Shown: in pieces, positions 1 through 7,753 of the stretch
How the letters are laid out: the number at the start of each line of letters is the position of its first letter
Position numbering within the stretch: the first letter of the stretch is position 1
Assembly (NCBI GenBank): GCA_009922295.1
Contig: RFWA01000070.1
Span: forward strand, 1-9,810
DNA: 9,810 nucleotides
Reading direction: 5' to 3'
Source: Betaproteobacteria bacterium
GTDB lineage: Bacteria > Pseudomonadota > Gammaproteobacteria > Burkholderiales > Burkholderiaceae_C
Program-made: the position numbers and the translations under genes
The notes under the pieces: generated by a model
Databases searched by the model: none
The model's input: only the letters and a program-made list of their open reading frames with translations
Told to the model about the DNA's origin: nothing

Positions 1-123
1 GCCTACCGGGTCAAGCTGGTGGTGCGGCCCACCCCCAACAGCAATTTCAGGCGGGTCGACGCCCGGGTGCTTGAGGGCGAGACTCCGATCTTGAGCCTGT
101 CCACCGTGGTGGGGCGATACTGA
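1..123 (+). CDS. gspI: GspI minor pseudopilin, C-terminal end (partial)
   Basis: The last 40 codons of an ORF that enters from outside the window in frame 1 and ends at TGA 121-123. The peptide contains VVRPTPNSNFRRVDARVLEG and ends STVVGRY. A Pro/Asn stretch followed by FRRV and a beta strand is typical of the C-terminus of GspI, a minor pseudopilin of the type II secretion pseudopilus tip. The N-terminal methylation motif is not in the window. The identification rests on this tail and on position: GspI is expected immediately before GspJ. Its stop codon shares its final A with the gspJ start (TGATG), so the two are probably translationally coupled. Confidence 0.85.
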   Translation, partial: AYRVKLVVRPTPNSNFRRVDARVLEGETPILSLSTVVGRY

Positions 124-821
124 TGCGTGGCCGGTCAGCGTCGGGCTTTACCCTGATCGAACTGCTGGTGGCCATCAGCCTGATGGCGCTGATGGCTGCG
201 CTGGCCTGGCGTGGGTTGGACGGCATGACGCGGGCGCAAACCCAGATGCGCCAACAAGCCGACGATGTGCTGGCGCTGCAGGCCGGCCTGGTGCAGTGGG
301 GCGCAGACCTGGATGCCCTGGCGGTTCAGCCCCACACCAGCAGCCTGGACTGGGACGGCCGGGCGCTACGCCTGTTGCGGCACGACGCCGCCGGCGCTGC
401 CCAAGGCTTGCGCGTGGTGGCCTGGACCCGGCGTGGCGCCGCCGGTGACGGGGTCTGGCTGCGCTGGCAGTCGCCGCCTGTTAGCACGCATGGCGCGTTG
501 CAGTTGGCCTGGCAAAAGGCGGCGCTGTGGGCCCAAAATCCCAGTGACGAGGATCGCCAACGTGAGGTGAAAATTGTGCCGCTGGCGCGCTGGCAGATCT
601 TTTTCTACCGTGGCGACGCGTGGACCAACCCTTTGTCGAGCGAAGGCAGCGCCACCGGCGGCAACCGCCTAGCCCCAACGACCGCTTCACCTGCTAGCCC
701 CGATACCGTGCCGGCGCTGCCGGATGGCGTGCGTCTGGTGCTGGCGCTGGGCCCTGGGCAGACCATCAGCGGCACCCTAACCCGTGACTGGATGCGCGCC
801 GACCTGGGAAGTAGCAAATGA
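123..821 (+). CDS. gspJ: GspJ minor pseudopilin of type II secretion
   Basis: A 232-residue minor pseudopilin that with GspI and GspK forms the tip complex of the periplasmic pseudopilus. The N-terminus carries a class III (type IV pilin-like) leader: a short basic stretch, then G8 followed by FTLIELLVAISLMALMAALA. This predicts prepilin peptidase (GspO/PilD) cleavage between G8 and F9, with the conserved Glu at mature position +5 (E13) and a hydrophobic helix to about residue 29. The remainder is a beta-rich globular domain with WRGLDGM just after the helix and a VRLVLALG strand near the C-terminus. Ala/Pro/Thr-rich residues around 175-195 look like a flexible loop. Length is normal for GspJ. 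The ATG overlaps the gspI stop by one base and a G-rich stretch just upstream could serve as a weak ribosome site. The stop overlaps gspK. Confidence 0.95.
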   Translation: MRGRSASGFTLIELLVAISLMALMAALAWRGLDGMTRAQTQMRQQADDVLALQAGLVQWGADLDALAVQPHTSSLDWDGRALRLLRHDAAGAAQGLRVVAWTRRGAAGDGVWLRWQSPPVSTHGALQLAWQKAALWAQNPSDEDRQREVKIVPLARWQIFFYRGDAWTNPLSSEGSATGGNRLAPTTASPASPDTVPALPDGVRLVLALGPGQTISGTLTRDWMRADLGSSK

Positions 822-1840
822 GGCGCAAGGTCCGCACGGCAGCTCCGCACCGTCAGGCAGGCGCCGCCATTCTGACCGCCATGCTGACAGTGGTGCTGGT
901 GACAACCTTGGCTGCCACGGCGCTGTGGCAGCAATGGCGCGGGATAGAGATCGAGGCGGCGCAGCGCACCCGTATGCAGTCGGCCTGGGTGCTGACCGGT
1001 GCGCTCGACTGGGCCCGTCTGATCCTGCGCGAAGACGCCCGCAAGGGCGGCGCCGATCATCTGGCCGAGCCCTGGGCCGTGCCTCTCGAGGAGGCTCGTT
1101 TGTCTACCTTTCTCGCAACCGACCGGAGCGATGCCTTGGCTGCCGAAGCGTCGCAGGAGGCGTTTTTGTCTGGCCGCATTATCGACCTGCAATCGCGGCT
1201 CAATGTGAGTAACCTGCTGCTTGACGGCAAGGTGCACGCTCCAAGCCTGCTGGCGTTTCGCCGGCTGTTTGAGCTGCTCGGGCTATCAGATCTCGAATTG
1301 GCGGCCTTGGTCAGCAACCTGAAGTTGGCGCAGGGCGACGCTGTTGCGCGCGGGCCCGCCATCGCCGCTTCGGCAGCGCCTGCCAATGAGCCGGTCTTTG
1401 CGACGAATGCCCCTCTCTTGCCGCAGGATCTGGCGCAGTTGACCTGGCTGGGTCTTTCGCCGCGCAGCCTGGCTTTGCTGCAGCCCTTCATCACTGTGCT
1501 CCCGGTGCGAACACCGGTGAACCTGAACACGGCACCGGTGGAAGTTGTGTACGCCTGCATTGAGACCTTTGAACTGGCTGACGCGCACCGACTGGTGGCA
1601 GCGCGTACCGTTACGCATCTGGCCACGCTGGAGGATGCTGCCAAGGCGAGTGGCAATGCGGCTGGCTTGTTAAATGCTGGTCAGCACAGTGTCACCACCC
1701 GATTCTTTGAAATACTCGGCCGCCTGCAGGTCGCGCAGGACATGGTCGTGGAGCGGACACTGGTGCAGCGTGAGGGTCTTGAGGTGCGCGTCCTGTGGCG
1801 CCGGCGGGGCAATCCACCGGTGGGCGCCATCCTACAATGA
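818..1840 (+). CDS. gspK: GspK pseudopilus tip-capping minor pseudopilin
   Basis: A 340-residue protein matching GspK, the large atypical minor pseudopilin that caps the pseudopilus. The leader is basic and ends QAG (G15), followed by AAILTAMLTVVLVTTLA, giving predicted cleavage at G15/A16. The Glu at +5 found in other pseudopilins is replaced by Thr (T20). Absence of this Glu is a known GspK hallmark and fits a tip subunit with nothing docked above it. The globular domain has the conserved IDLQSRLNVSNLL motif at about 122-134 and TPVNLNTAPVEVV at about 232-244, both characteristic of the family. An Ala/Pro-rich insert lies around 178-200. The start ATG (818) sits in an ATGA overlap with the gspJ stop, indicating translational coupling. 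Length is typical. Confidence 0.95.
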   Translation: MRRKVRTAAPHRQAGAAILTAMLTVVLVTTLAATALWQQWRGIEIEAAQRTRMQSAWVLTGALDWARLILREDARKGGADHLAEPWAVPLEEARLSTFLATDRSDALAAEASQEAFLSGRIIDLQSRLNVSNLLLDGKVHAPSLLAFRRLFELLGLSDLELAALVSNLKLAQGDAVARGPAIAASAAPANEPVFATNAPLLPQDLAQLTWLGLSPRSLALLQPFITVLPVRTPVNLNTAPVEVVYACIETFELADAHRLVAARTVTHLATLEDAAKASGNAAGLLNAGQHSVTTRFFEILGRLQVAQDMVVERTLVQREGLEVRVLWRRRGNPPVGAILQ

Positions 1841-1856
1841 CCGCGACCGATTCACC

Positions 1857-3074
1857 ATGAGCACCCTGATCCTGACCCTGCCCAATGCAACCGCTGATGC
1901 GGCAGACGGTTACCACTATGTTTTGACGCCGGACGGGCTGAGCGTGGGCGACAGCGGCCGCGCATCGCTGGCCCTGCTGCCTGCGGCCAGTGAGTTGGTG
2001 GCGCTGGTGCCAGTGCATAAGTTGTCCTGGCATCAGGTTAAATTGCCAAAGGGTAGCCTGGGCCGAGGCATCTTCCGTGACGGCGGGCCAGCGCGACTGC
2101 GCGCGGTGCTGGATGGGGTGCTGGAAGACCGGGTGCTCGACGACACCGCCGAACTGCATTTCGCACTGGAGCCGGCAACCAGTGATGATGCGCCGGTCTG
2201 GGTGGCGGTCTGTGACCGGGGCTGGCTGAAAACCGCCGTTGAGATATTGGAGCGGTCTGGCCGCCCGGTCAGCCGCATCGTGCCTGAGTTTGCCCCTGAT
2301 GCCAGCCGCGACCTGCTGCATGTGCTAGGCACGCCGGGCGAGGCTCATTGTGTGGCCGTTAAATCAACTGGCGTGGTGGTGTGGCCGCTGTCGGCCGTCG
2401 GGCTGGCGCTGCTCGATTGGCCCGAGTACCAGCCCGTGGTGGCCGAGCCCGCCGTGGTGGCCCAGGCTGAGGCGTTGCTGCAGCACGCCGTCACCGTGCA
2501 ATCGGTCGCGCTTCGCCGCGTGCAGTCCGCGCAATCGGCCTGGGATCTGGCGCAGTTCGAGCTGCTCAATTCAAGTGGCGCCAGAAGCTGGAAGCGCGTG
2601 GCAGACGCTGCATTGCGGCTGGCCTGGTCGCCACGCTGGCGCGCTGTGCGCCTGGCTCTGTTGGCGCTGGTTGTGATCAACCTGGCGGGTCTGAATGCCT
2701 GGGCCTGGCGCGAGCAGACCGCCCTGCAGGCGCAGCGCCAGAATATTCGCGACATCCTCACCGGCACCTTCCCTCAGGTCCAGGTGGTGGTCGATGCGCC
2801 CTTGCAAATGGGCCGTGAGCTGGCGGCACTGCAACGCGCCAGCGGCCAGGCCTCTGGGCGTGACCTGGAGGCCATGCTGAGTGCCTTTGGTGCCCAGGCC
2901 CCGGCCAATGCTGTGCCCGATGCTCTAGATTTTGCTGCCGGTGAGCTGCGGCTAAAAGGCCTCAAGCTGACGACCGACGAGGTGTCGGCCCTGTCCTTGC
3001 GTCTTAAGCCGCAAGGCTATGTTGCTGCTGCCGAGAGTGGCACGGTACTGATGCGGTCAGGCGGTGAGCGATGA
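1857..3074 (+). CDS. gspL: GspL inner-membrane platform protein
   Basis: A 405-residue bitopic membrane protein that recruits the GspE ATPase to the inner-membrane platform. Residues 1-260 are the cytoplasmic actin-like domain, with a WDLAQFELLNSS segment at about 229-240, the place where GspL proteins carry a conserved motif. A single membrane helix spans about 264-284 (RLALLALVVINLAGLNAWAW). The periplasmic part (about 290-405) starts with a likely coiled coil and ends in a small ferredoxin-like domain (ELRLKGLKLTTDEVSAL). The reading frame is open upstream to 1674 inside gspK, but the ATG at 1857 is preferred because the protein then begins STLILTLP, as expected for the first strand, and it lies 16 bases after the gspK stop. 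No clear Shine-Dalgarno is visible. The stop overlaps the gspM start in an ATGA. Confidence 0.93.
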   Translation: MSTLILTLPNATADAADGYHYVLTPDGLSVGDSGRASLALLPAASELVALVPVHKLSWHQVKLPKGSLGRGIFRDGGPARLRAVLDGVLEDRVLDDTAELHFALEPATSDDAPVWVAVCDRGWLKTAVEILERSGRPVSRIVPEFAPDASRDLLHVLGTPGEAHCVAVKSTGVVVWPLSAVGLALLDWPEYQPVVAEPAVVAQAEALLQHAVTVQSVALRRVQSAQSAWDLAQFELLNSSGARSWKRVADAALRLAWSPRWRAVRLALLALVVINLAGLNAWAWREQTALQAQRQNIRDILTGTFPQVQVVVDAPLQMGRELAALQRASGQASGRDLEAMLSAFGAQAPANAVPDALDFAAGELRLKGLKLTTDEVSALSLRLKPQGYVAAAESGTVLMRSGGER

Positions 3075-3550
3075 GCTGGCTGGCACCCCTACGCGCTCGT
3101 TGGCAGCAGGCAAGCCGGCGCGAGCAGCTGGCCCTGCTGGGCGGTGCGACGCTGCTGATGCTGGCGATGCTGTGGCTGCTGGCCCTGGCGCCGGCGCTCG
3201 CCATCTTGCGCGGCGCCGAGCCGCAGCGCCGCGCCCTGGAAGCGCAATTGCAGCAGATGCAGAGCCTGCAGGCTCAGGCCAAAGCCCTGCAAGCCCAACC
3301 CCGATTAGCGCCGGATGAAGCACGGCGTCTGCTGGAGGCATCGGTCAAACCCTTGGCGCCCAGTCTGCAATTGGCCTTGGCAGGCGACCGTGTCACCGTC
3401 ACGCTCAAGGGCATGCCGGCCGATGCCCTGGCGCAATGGCTGGCGCAGGTCCGATTGAACTTGCGCGTGCTGCCCGCCGAGGCGCGGCTACGCCGAAGCG
3501 CTGCGGGTAGCTGGGACGGCACCTTGGTGCTGAATCTGGCTGCGCCCTGA
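3071..3550 (+). CDS. gspM: GspM inner-membrane platform protein
   Basis: A 159-residue bitopic protein with the standard GspM plan: a short cytoplasmic N-terminus containing W3 and the basic RARWQQASRREQ stretch, one membrane helix at about 20-44, a Gln/Ala-rich coiled-coil segment at about 50-77 (EAQLQQMQSLQAQAKALQ), and a small periplasmic ferredoxin-like domain to the end (VTVTLKGMPADALAQWLAQV and a final strand TLVLNLAAP). GspM partners GspL in the assembly platform around GspF. Sequence conservation in this family is low, so the call relies on topology, length and position directly after gspL. The ATG is in an ATGA overlap with gspL, with a GGTGAG element a few bases upstream. Confidence 0.93.
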   Translation: MSWLAPLRARWQQASRREQLALLGGATLLMLAMLWLLALAPALAILRGAEPQRRALEAQLQQMQSLQAQAKALQAQPRLAPDEARRLLEASVKPLAPSLQLALAGDRVTVTLKGMPADALAQWLAQVRLNLRVLPAEARLRRSAAGSWDGTLVLNLAAP

Positions 3551-3593
3551 GCCGGCGCGCCACTCGTTCGCGCAAGCATTGCCCAACGCGCTT

Positions 3594-4388
3594 ATGCCGA
3601 GCCGCTTTGCTTCGCCATCGACGACTGCCCCCTGGGGATGGGCGCTGTGGGGCGGGCTGGCTGGCCTGCTCGCGGCATTGCTGCTGGGCGCGCCAGCGCG
3701 CTGGCTGACAGCCGCGGTGGAGCAGGCAGCGCAGGGTCGTTTGCAGTTTCAAGAAGTGCGTGGCAGCGTCTGGCAGGGCTCGGCGCAGCTGGCGCTCGCC
3801 GGTGGTGGCGGCAGCCAGGATTCCGCCCGTTTGCCGGGTCGACTGGCTTGGCGCTTGAGCCTGACCGGCTGGGCCCTGCAGGCTGAGCTGCTGGCCGATT
3901 GTTGTACGCAGCAGCCCTGGCGAGTCACTGTGTCACCCGGCTGGGGTAGTGTGCGCGTGATGGTCGCCGACGGCAGCGGCCAATGGCCGGCGGAGGTGCT
4001 AAGTGGTCTTGGCACACCCTGGAACACGGTGCAGCCTCAGGGTCAGCTGGTCTTGTCAACCCAGGGTCTGGGCTTGGTGTGGGCGGCGGGGCGCCTGAGC
4101 CTGAGCGGTCGCGCCCAGGTCGACGCCCTGCACATGTCGTCGCGGCTGTCCACGCTCAAGCCGATGGGTAGTTATCGGCTGTCGGTGCAGGGCGGGTCGG
4201 GCGTCGCTTTTTCCCTTGAAACGTTGGAAGGCAGCCTACAATTAACAGGCTCTGGCCAGTGGGTGGGCGACAGGCTGCGCTTCGAGGGCGTGGCCAGCGC
4301 CCCTCCCGAGCGGCTCGACGCGCTGGCAAACCTTCTGAACATCCTTGGCCAACGCGATGGCGCACGCTCCATCATCAAATTGGGTTGA
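3594..4388 (+). CDS. gspN: GspN accessory type II secretion protein
   Basis: A 264-residue protein of the GspN/PulN family. It has one N-terminal membrane helix at about 15-34 (WGWALWGGLAGLLAALLLG), then a periplasmic beta-rich domain. Recognisable parts are the region after the helix with GRLQFQEVRGSVWQGSAQL (about 48-66), GSYRLSVQGG (about 192-201), and the C-terminus LNILGQRDGARSIIKLG, which I recall as conserved in betaproteobacterial GspN. Two adjacent cysteines (C103, C104) are notable for a periplasmic domain. GspN is absent or dispensable in many T2SSs and its exact role is not settled. The frame could also start at a TTG at 3579, adding five residues; the ATG at 3594 is preferred because neither has a visible ribosome site. 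The gap to gspM is 43 bases and to gspD 6 bases. Confidence 0.9.
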   Translation: MPSRFASPSTTAPWGWALWGGLAGLLAALLLGAPARWLTAAVEQAAQGRLQFQEVRGSVWQGSAQLALAGGGGSQDSARLPGRLAWRLSLTGWALQAELLADCCTQQPWRVTVSPGWGSVRVMVADGSGQWPAEVLSGLGTPWNTVQPQGQLVLSTQGLGLVWAAGRLSLSGRAQVDALHMSSRLSTLKPMGSYRLSVQGGSGVAFSLETLEGSLQLTGSGQWVGDRLRFEGVASAPPERLDALANLLNILGQRDGARSIIKLG

Positions 4389-4394
4389 ATCCGC

Positions 4395-6464
4395 ATGACA
4401 CCATACGCTTTTCGGGTACCCGTTTTTGCTATTTTTTCAATAGCAATGAGTGCTTTGCTGACGGGGGCTACAGGCCTTTTTTCCTTAGAAGTTCGGGCCC
4501 AGGCAGCCAAGCCGCCGGTCGCCCGCATTGAGCCGATCACACTGAGTTTTGTCAACGCCGACATCGAGGCCGTCGCTCGAACCATGGCCAGCATCATGGG
4601 CGTCAACTTGGTGGTGGACCCGCGGGTCAAGGGCACCATGACCCTGTTCACCGAGAAGCCGGTCAGCCGAGCCGTGGCCACCAACCAGTTTATGGCGGCT
4701 TTGCGCCTGCAGGGTTTCACCATGGTCGAGTCGGGCAACCTGTACCGCGTGGTGCCAGAGGCCGATGCCAAGTTGCACAGTGGGGCGGTTGCGGTTGGTG
4801 AGGCCGGGCCCGCCGCTGCGGTGGGCAACCAGGTCATCACCCAGATTTTTCGTCTCAACTATGAGTCAGCCAACAACTTGGTACCCGTGTTGCGGCCCTT
4901 GATTAGCCCTAACAACACCATCAATGTCAACCCCGGCAACAATTCGCTGGTGATCACCGACTACGCGGATAACCTTCGCCGAATTGCCGTCATCATCGCC
5001 ACCATGGACGTCGCCAATGCGACCGATGTCGAGGTTTTGCCTCTCAAGCACGCCATTGCATCGGACCTGGCGCCACTGGTGCTCAGGCTGATTGAATCCA
5101 CGGGAGCACCGGCGGCGGCTGGACAGTCCGACACCTCGTTCAGGACCATTCTGGTGGCTGAGCCGCGCAGCAATTCGCTGATCCTGCGCGCAGCCAATGC
5201 TGCCCGCTTGGCCTTGGTCAAGTCGCTGGTGACTAAATTGGATCAGCCCGATGCCGGTTCGACCGGTGACCCGGCCGGCAATATCCGTGTGGTCTATCTG
5301 AAAAATGCCGATGCAACCAAGCTTGCTGCGACCCTGCGTGCGGCCATCAGCGGTGAGGCGCGCGCCGCCACAGCACCGGTGGCCCCAGGTGGCGCCGCCC
5401 CGGCCAGCAGCAGCGCGGTTGTAACCTCTGGCGGCCAGGTGCAGGCTGACCCTGCCACCAACTCTCTTATCATCACCGCGCCTGAGCCCCAATACCGCCA
5501 ATTGCGTGCTGTGATCGACCGTCTGGATGCCCGGCGTGCCCAGGTCTTTGTGGAAAGCCTGATCGCCGAGGTCAGCGCCGACCGGGCGGCCGAGTTTGGC
5601 ATTCAGTGGCAAGGCGCCTTGGGCAGCGCGGGCAGCCCCAACATCGGTTTGCTGGGCACCAACTTTGGCGCGGGGATCAGCAACATCATCAAGTTGTCTA
5701 CTGCCGCAGCCAGCGGCGCGCCTGCGGTGGCGCGCGGTGTCAATTTAGGCCTGGCAAATCAGACCAATGGCGTCTATGTGCTGGGCTTTCTGGGCCGCTT
5801 TCTGGAAGAGTCGGGCAGTGGCAATGTGCTCTCCACGCCAAATCTGCTGACTCTGGATAACGAAGAGGCCAAGATCGTCATTGGTCAAAACGTGCCCTTT
5901 GTCACTGGCCAGTTCACCAACACGGGCAGCGGCAACACGGTGAACCCGTTCCAAACCATTGAGCGCAAGGACGTCGGCCTGACGCTCAAGGTCAAGCCGC
6001 AAATCAGCGAGAACGGCACCGTCAAGCTGACGATCTACCAGGAGGTGTCGAGCGTGCTGGCCTCTACGGCCAACGCCACCAATGGCCCGACCACCAACAA
6101 GCGCACAATTGAATCCAATGTGCTGGTGGAAGACGGTGCTGTGGTGGTGCTTGGGGGGCTTTTGCAGGACGAGTACTCGGGCAACCAGGAGAAGGTGCCT
6201 GGCCTGGGCGACCTGTCTATTTTCGGCAACCTGTTCAAGAGTGAAACCCGAACCCGCAAGAAAACCAATCTGATGGTGTTTCTGCGCCCGGTGGTGGTGC
6301 GTGATGCGGCGGCCACTGATCGCTTGTCGCTGGATCGTTACGATGCGATGCGTTCTGGCCTGAAAGAGGCACAACCGGTGCCCAGCGAGGTGCTGCCCAT
6401 CAATGACGCGGTGCAGTTGCCGGCCTTGCCGGCGCGTGCGACGCCGGTCCCAGCCAAGCCCTGA
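4395..6464 (+). CDS. gspD: GspD outer-membrane secretin
   Basis: A 689-residue secretin, the multimeric outer-membrane channel for folded exoproteins. A Sec signal peptide with a hydrophobic core at about 8-30 probably ends at AQA near residue 37; no lipobox cysteine is seen. Domains follow in order: N0 (about 45-122, ITLSFVNADIEAVARTMASI), N1 (about 147-207), N2 (about 212-283), N3 (about 297-380, with a low-complexity Ala/Pro/Ser/Gly insert at 320-348), and the secretin barrel (about 385-635). The barrel holds VLSTPNLLTLDNEEAKIVIG (478-497), the NPFQTIERKDVGLTLKVKP segment (517-535) and the family signature VPGLGDLSIFGNLFKS (601-616). The tail after 640 is short and Pro/Ala-rich, with no recognisable long pilotin-binding S domain. 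Its place after gspN rather than at the operon start is noteworthy. The signal peptide is encoded by an AT-rich repeat-like block. Confidence 0.97.
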   Translation: MTPYAFRVPVFAIFSIAMSALLTGATGLFSLEVRAQAAKPPVARIEPITLSFVNADIEAVARTMASIMGVNLVVDPRVKGTMTLFTEKPVSRAVATNQFMAALRLQGFTMVESGNLYRVVPEADAKLHSGAVAVGEAGPAAAVGNQVITQIFRLNYESANNLVPVLRPLISPNNTINVNPGNNSLVITDYADNLRRIAVIIATMDVANATDVEVLPLKHAIASDLAPLVLRLIESTGAPAAAGQSDTSFRTILVAEPRSNSLILRAANAARLALVKSLVTKLDQPDAGSTGDPAGNIRVVYLKNADATKLAATLRAAISGEARAATAPVAPGGAAPASSSAVVTSGGQVQADPATNSLIITAPEPQYRQLRAVIDRLDARRAQVFVESLIAEVSADRAAEFGIQWQGALGSAGSPNIGLLGTNFGAGISNIIKLSTAAASGAPAVARGVNLGLANQTNGVYVLGFLGRFLEESGSGNVLSTPNLLTLDNEEAKIVIGQNVPFVTGQFTNTGSGNTVNPFQTIERKDVGLTLKVKPQISENGTVKLTIYQEVSSVLASTANATNGPTTNKRTIESNVLVEDGAVVVLGGLLQDEYSGNQEKVPGLGDLSIFGNLFKSETRTRKKTNLMVFLRPVVVRDAAATDRLSLDRYDAMRSGLKEAQPVPSEVLPINDAVQLPALPARATPVPAKP
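4421..4484. repeat. AT-rich hairpin block resembling a Comamonadaceae short interspersed repeat, inside gspD
   Basis: Seen directly: a perfect 8-bp inverted repeat, TTGCTATT (4426-4433) and AATAGCAA (4439-4446), with a 5-base loop, followed by GTGCTT, GGGGCTACAGGCC and a run of six T. GC over 4421-4490 is 29 of 70 bases (41%), clearly below the surrounding coding sequence. From memory, Comamonadaceae genomes carry many copies of a short repeat with a TTGCTATT-type hairpin, a GCGCTT-type second arm, and an AGGCC plus T-run end. This block looks like a degenerate copy, with the second hairpin decayed. It encodes roughly residues 10-30 of GspD, the hydrophobic core of the signal peptide. Whether it is a true family member is unverified. 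Confidence 0.55.
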
Positions 6465-6487
6465 GCCGGGTCTGGCCCACGCCTACC

Positions 6488-7753
6488 ATGCGTTACCCCC
6501 TGCCATACGCCTTTGCACGCACCCAGCAGGTCCTGCTGGAGGAGCGGTCGGGTGAGTTCACACTGTGTGTGCATCCGGGCTCGCTGCCCGGTGGTGTCAG
6601 TGAAGTCATGCGAAAGTACCCGGTGCATCAGGTGGAGTCGCAGGCGGCCGAAGTCCTGGTGCAGCGCATCAGCGCCGCCTATGCCCAAGGTGAGTCCAGC
6701 GCGGCGGCGGTGGTGAGCGAGGTCGAAAGCGAGGCCGATCTGTCGCGCATGATGCAAGACCTGCCTGCCATTGAGGACCTGCTGGAAACCTCGGACGATG
6801 CGCCCATCATCCGCATGCTCAATGCCTTGCTGACCCAGGCGGCACGCGACGGCGCCAGCGACATCCACATCGAGCCCTATGAGCGCCACTCCAGCGTTCG
6901 CTTTCGGGTTGACGGCACGCTGCGCGAGGTGGTGCAACCCAACCGCGCCCTGCATGCAGCCCTGATTTCCCGGCTGAAGATCATGGCTGAGCTTGATATT
7001 GCAGAGCGGCGCATGCCGCAGGACGGCCGCATCTCGCTGCGCATCGGTACCCGCGCCGTTGATGTGCGGGTCAGTACCCTGCCCAGCGCCCATGGCGAGC
7101 GTGCGGTGCTGCGGCTGCTGGATAAGTCCGAGGGACGTTTGAGCCTGGAGGCGCTGGGCATGCAGGGTGACGTGCTGTCACGCTTCACGCGCCTGGTGGC
7201 GCAACCGCATGGCATTATTTTGGTGACCGGACCGACGGGCTCGGGCAAAACCACCACCCTGTACGCAGCGCTCAGCCGGCTCGATGCAGCTCACAGCAAC
7301 ATCATGACGGTGGAAGACCCGATCGAATACGAGCTACCCGGTGTGGGGCAAACCCAGGTCAACGCCCGCATCGACCTGACCTTTGCCAAGGCCCTGCGCG
7401 CCATCCTGCGGCAGGACCCGGACGTGATCATGATCGGCGAGATTCGTGATTTTGAGACCGCCCAGATCGCGATCCAAGCCTCGCTCACAGGCCATTTGGT
7501 GCTGGCCACACTGCACACCAATGACGCCACCAGCGCGGTCACCCGGCTGACGGACATGGGGGTGGAGCCATTTCTGTTGAGCTCCTCGCTGCTCGGGGTG
7601 CTGGCACAGCGGCTGGTGCGCAAGCTGTGCCGGTCATGCCATGGTGCCGGTTGCGCCAGCTGTGCCCAAACGGGCTATGCCGGGCGCAGCGGCGTCTTTG
7701 AGCTGCTGGTCACCGACGAGGCCATTCGCGCCCAGATCCACAGCTGTGCCTGA
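6488..7753 (+). CDS. gspE: GspE secretion ATPase, C-terminally truncated by an out-of-frame deletion
   Basis: The cytoplasmic hexameric ATPase that powers pseudopilus assembly; GspL docks it to the membrane. Residues 1-60 (LPYAFARTQQVLLEE) resemble the N1 domain, and IIRMLNALLTQAARDGASDIHIEP (107-130) opens the N2 domain. The motor domain is intact: Walker A GPTGSGKTT (248-256), Asp box TVEDPIEYE (274-282), Walker B LRQDPDVIMIGEIRD (307-321), His box GHLVLATLHTNDA (335-347). The zinc-type tetracysteine motif is very compact (C381, C384, C389, C392). The frame stops at TGA 7751-7753 after AQIHSCA, at 421 residues. Family members continue about 40 residues and end with an RDDG...TSLEEVLRVTR-type tail. 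That tail is present downstream, but in another frame. The ATG at 6488 has no visible Shine-Dalgarno and lies 23 bases after gspD. Whether the truncated enzyme works is unknown. Confidence 0.93.
   Translation: MRYPLPYAFARTQQVLLEERSGEFTLCVHPGSLPGGVSEVMRKYPVHQVESQAAEVLVQRISAAYAQGESSAAAVVSEVESEADLSRMMQDLPAIEDLLETSDDAPIIRMLNALLTQAARDGASDIHIEPYERHSSVRFRVDGTLREVVQPNRALHAALISRLKIMAELDIAERRMPQDGRISLRIGTRAVDVRVSTLPSAHGERAVLRLLDKSEGRLSLEALGMQGDVLSRFTRLVAQPHGIILVTGPTGSGKTTTLYAALSRLDAAHSNIMTVEDPIEYELPGVGQTQVNARIDLTFAKALRAILRQDPDVIMIGEIRDFETAQIAIQASLTGHLVLATLHTNDATSAVTRLTDMGVEPFLLSSSLLGVLAQRLVRKLCRSCHGAGCASCAQTGYAGRSGVFELLVTDEAIRAQIHSCA

Noticed and set aside
605..1237. Minus-strand ORF (210 codons) opposite the gspJ/gspK junction
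   Set aside because: Shadow of two clear pseudopilin genes; low-complexity Arg/Gln/His-rich product without recognisable motifs.
1674..1856. Upstream extension of gspL in the same frame
   Set aside because: It would overlap gspK by 167 bases and add a Cys/Arg/Ser-rich segment unlike any GspL; the ATG at 1857 gives the expected N-terminus.
3579..3593. TTG start adding five residues to GspN
   Set aside because: ATG at 3594 is a better start codon and neither has a visible ribosome site; the TTG cannot be excluded but is less likely.
4866..5612. Minus-strand ORF (248 codons) opposite gspD
   Set aside because: Antisense to the N1-N3 domains of the secretin, with composition expected of a GC-rich shadow and no family features.
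6338..7093. Long minus-strand ORF (251 codons) opposite gspD end and gspE
   Set aside because: It lies antisense to the well-supported gspD tail and gspE N-terminal domains, has no recognisable domain, and such shadows are common in GC-rich genes.
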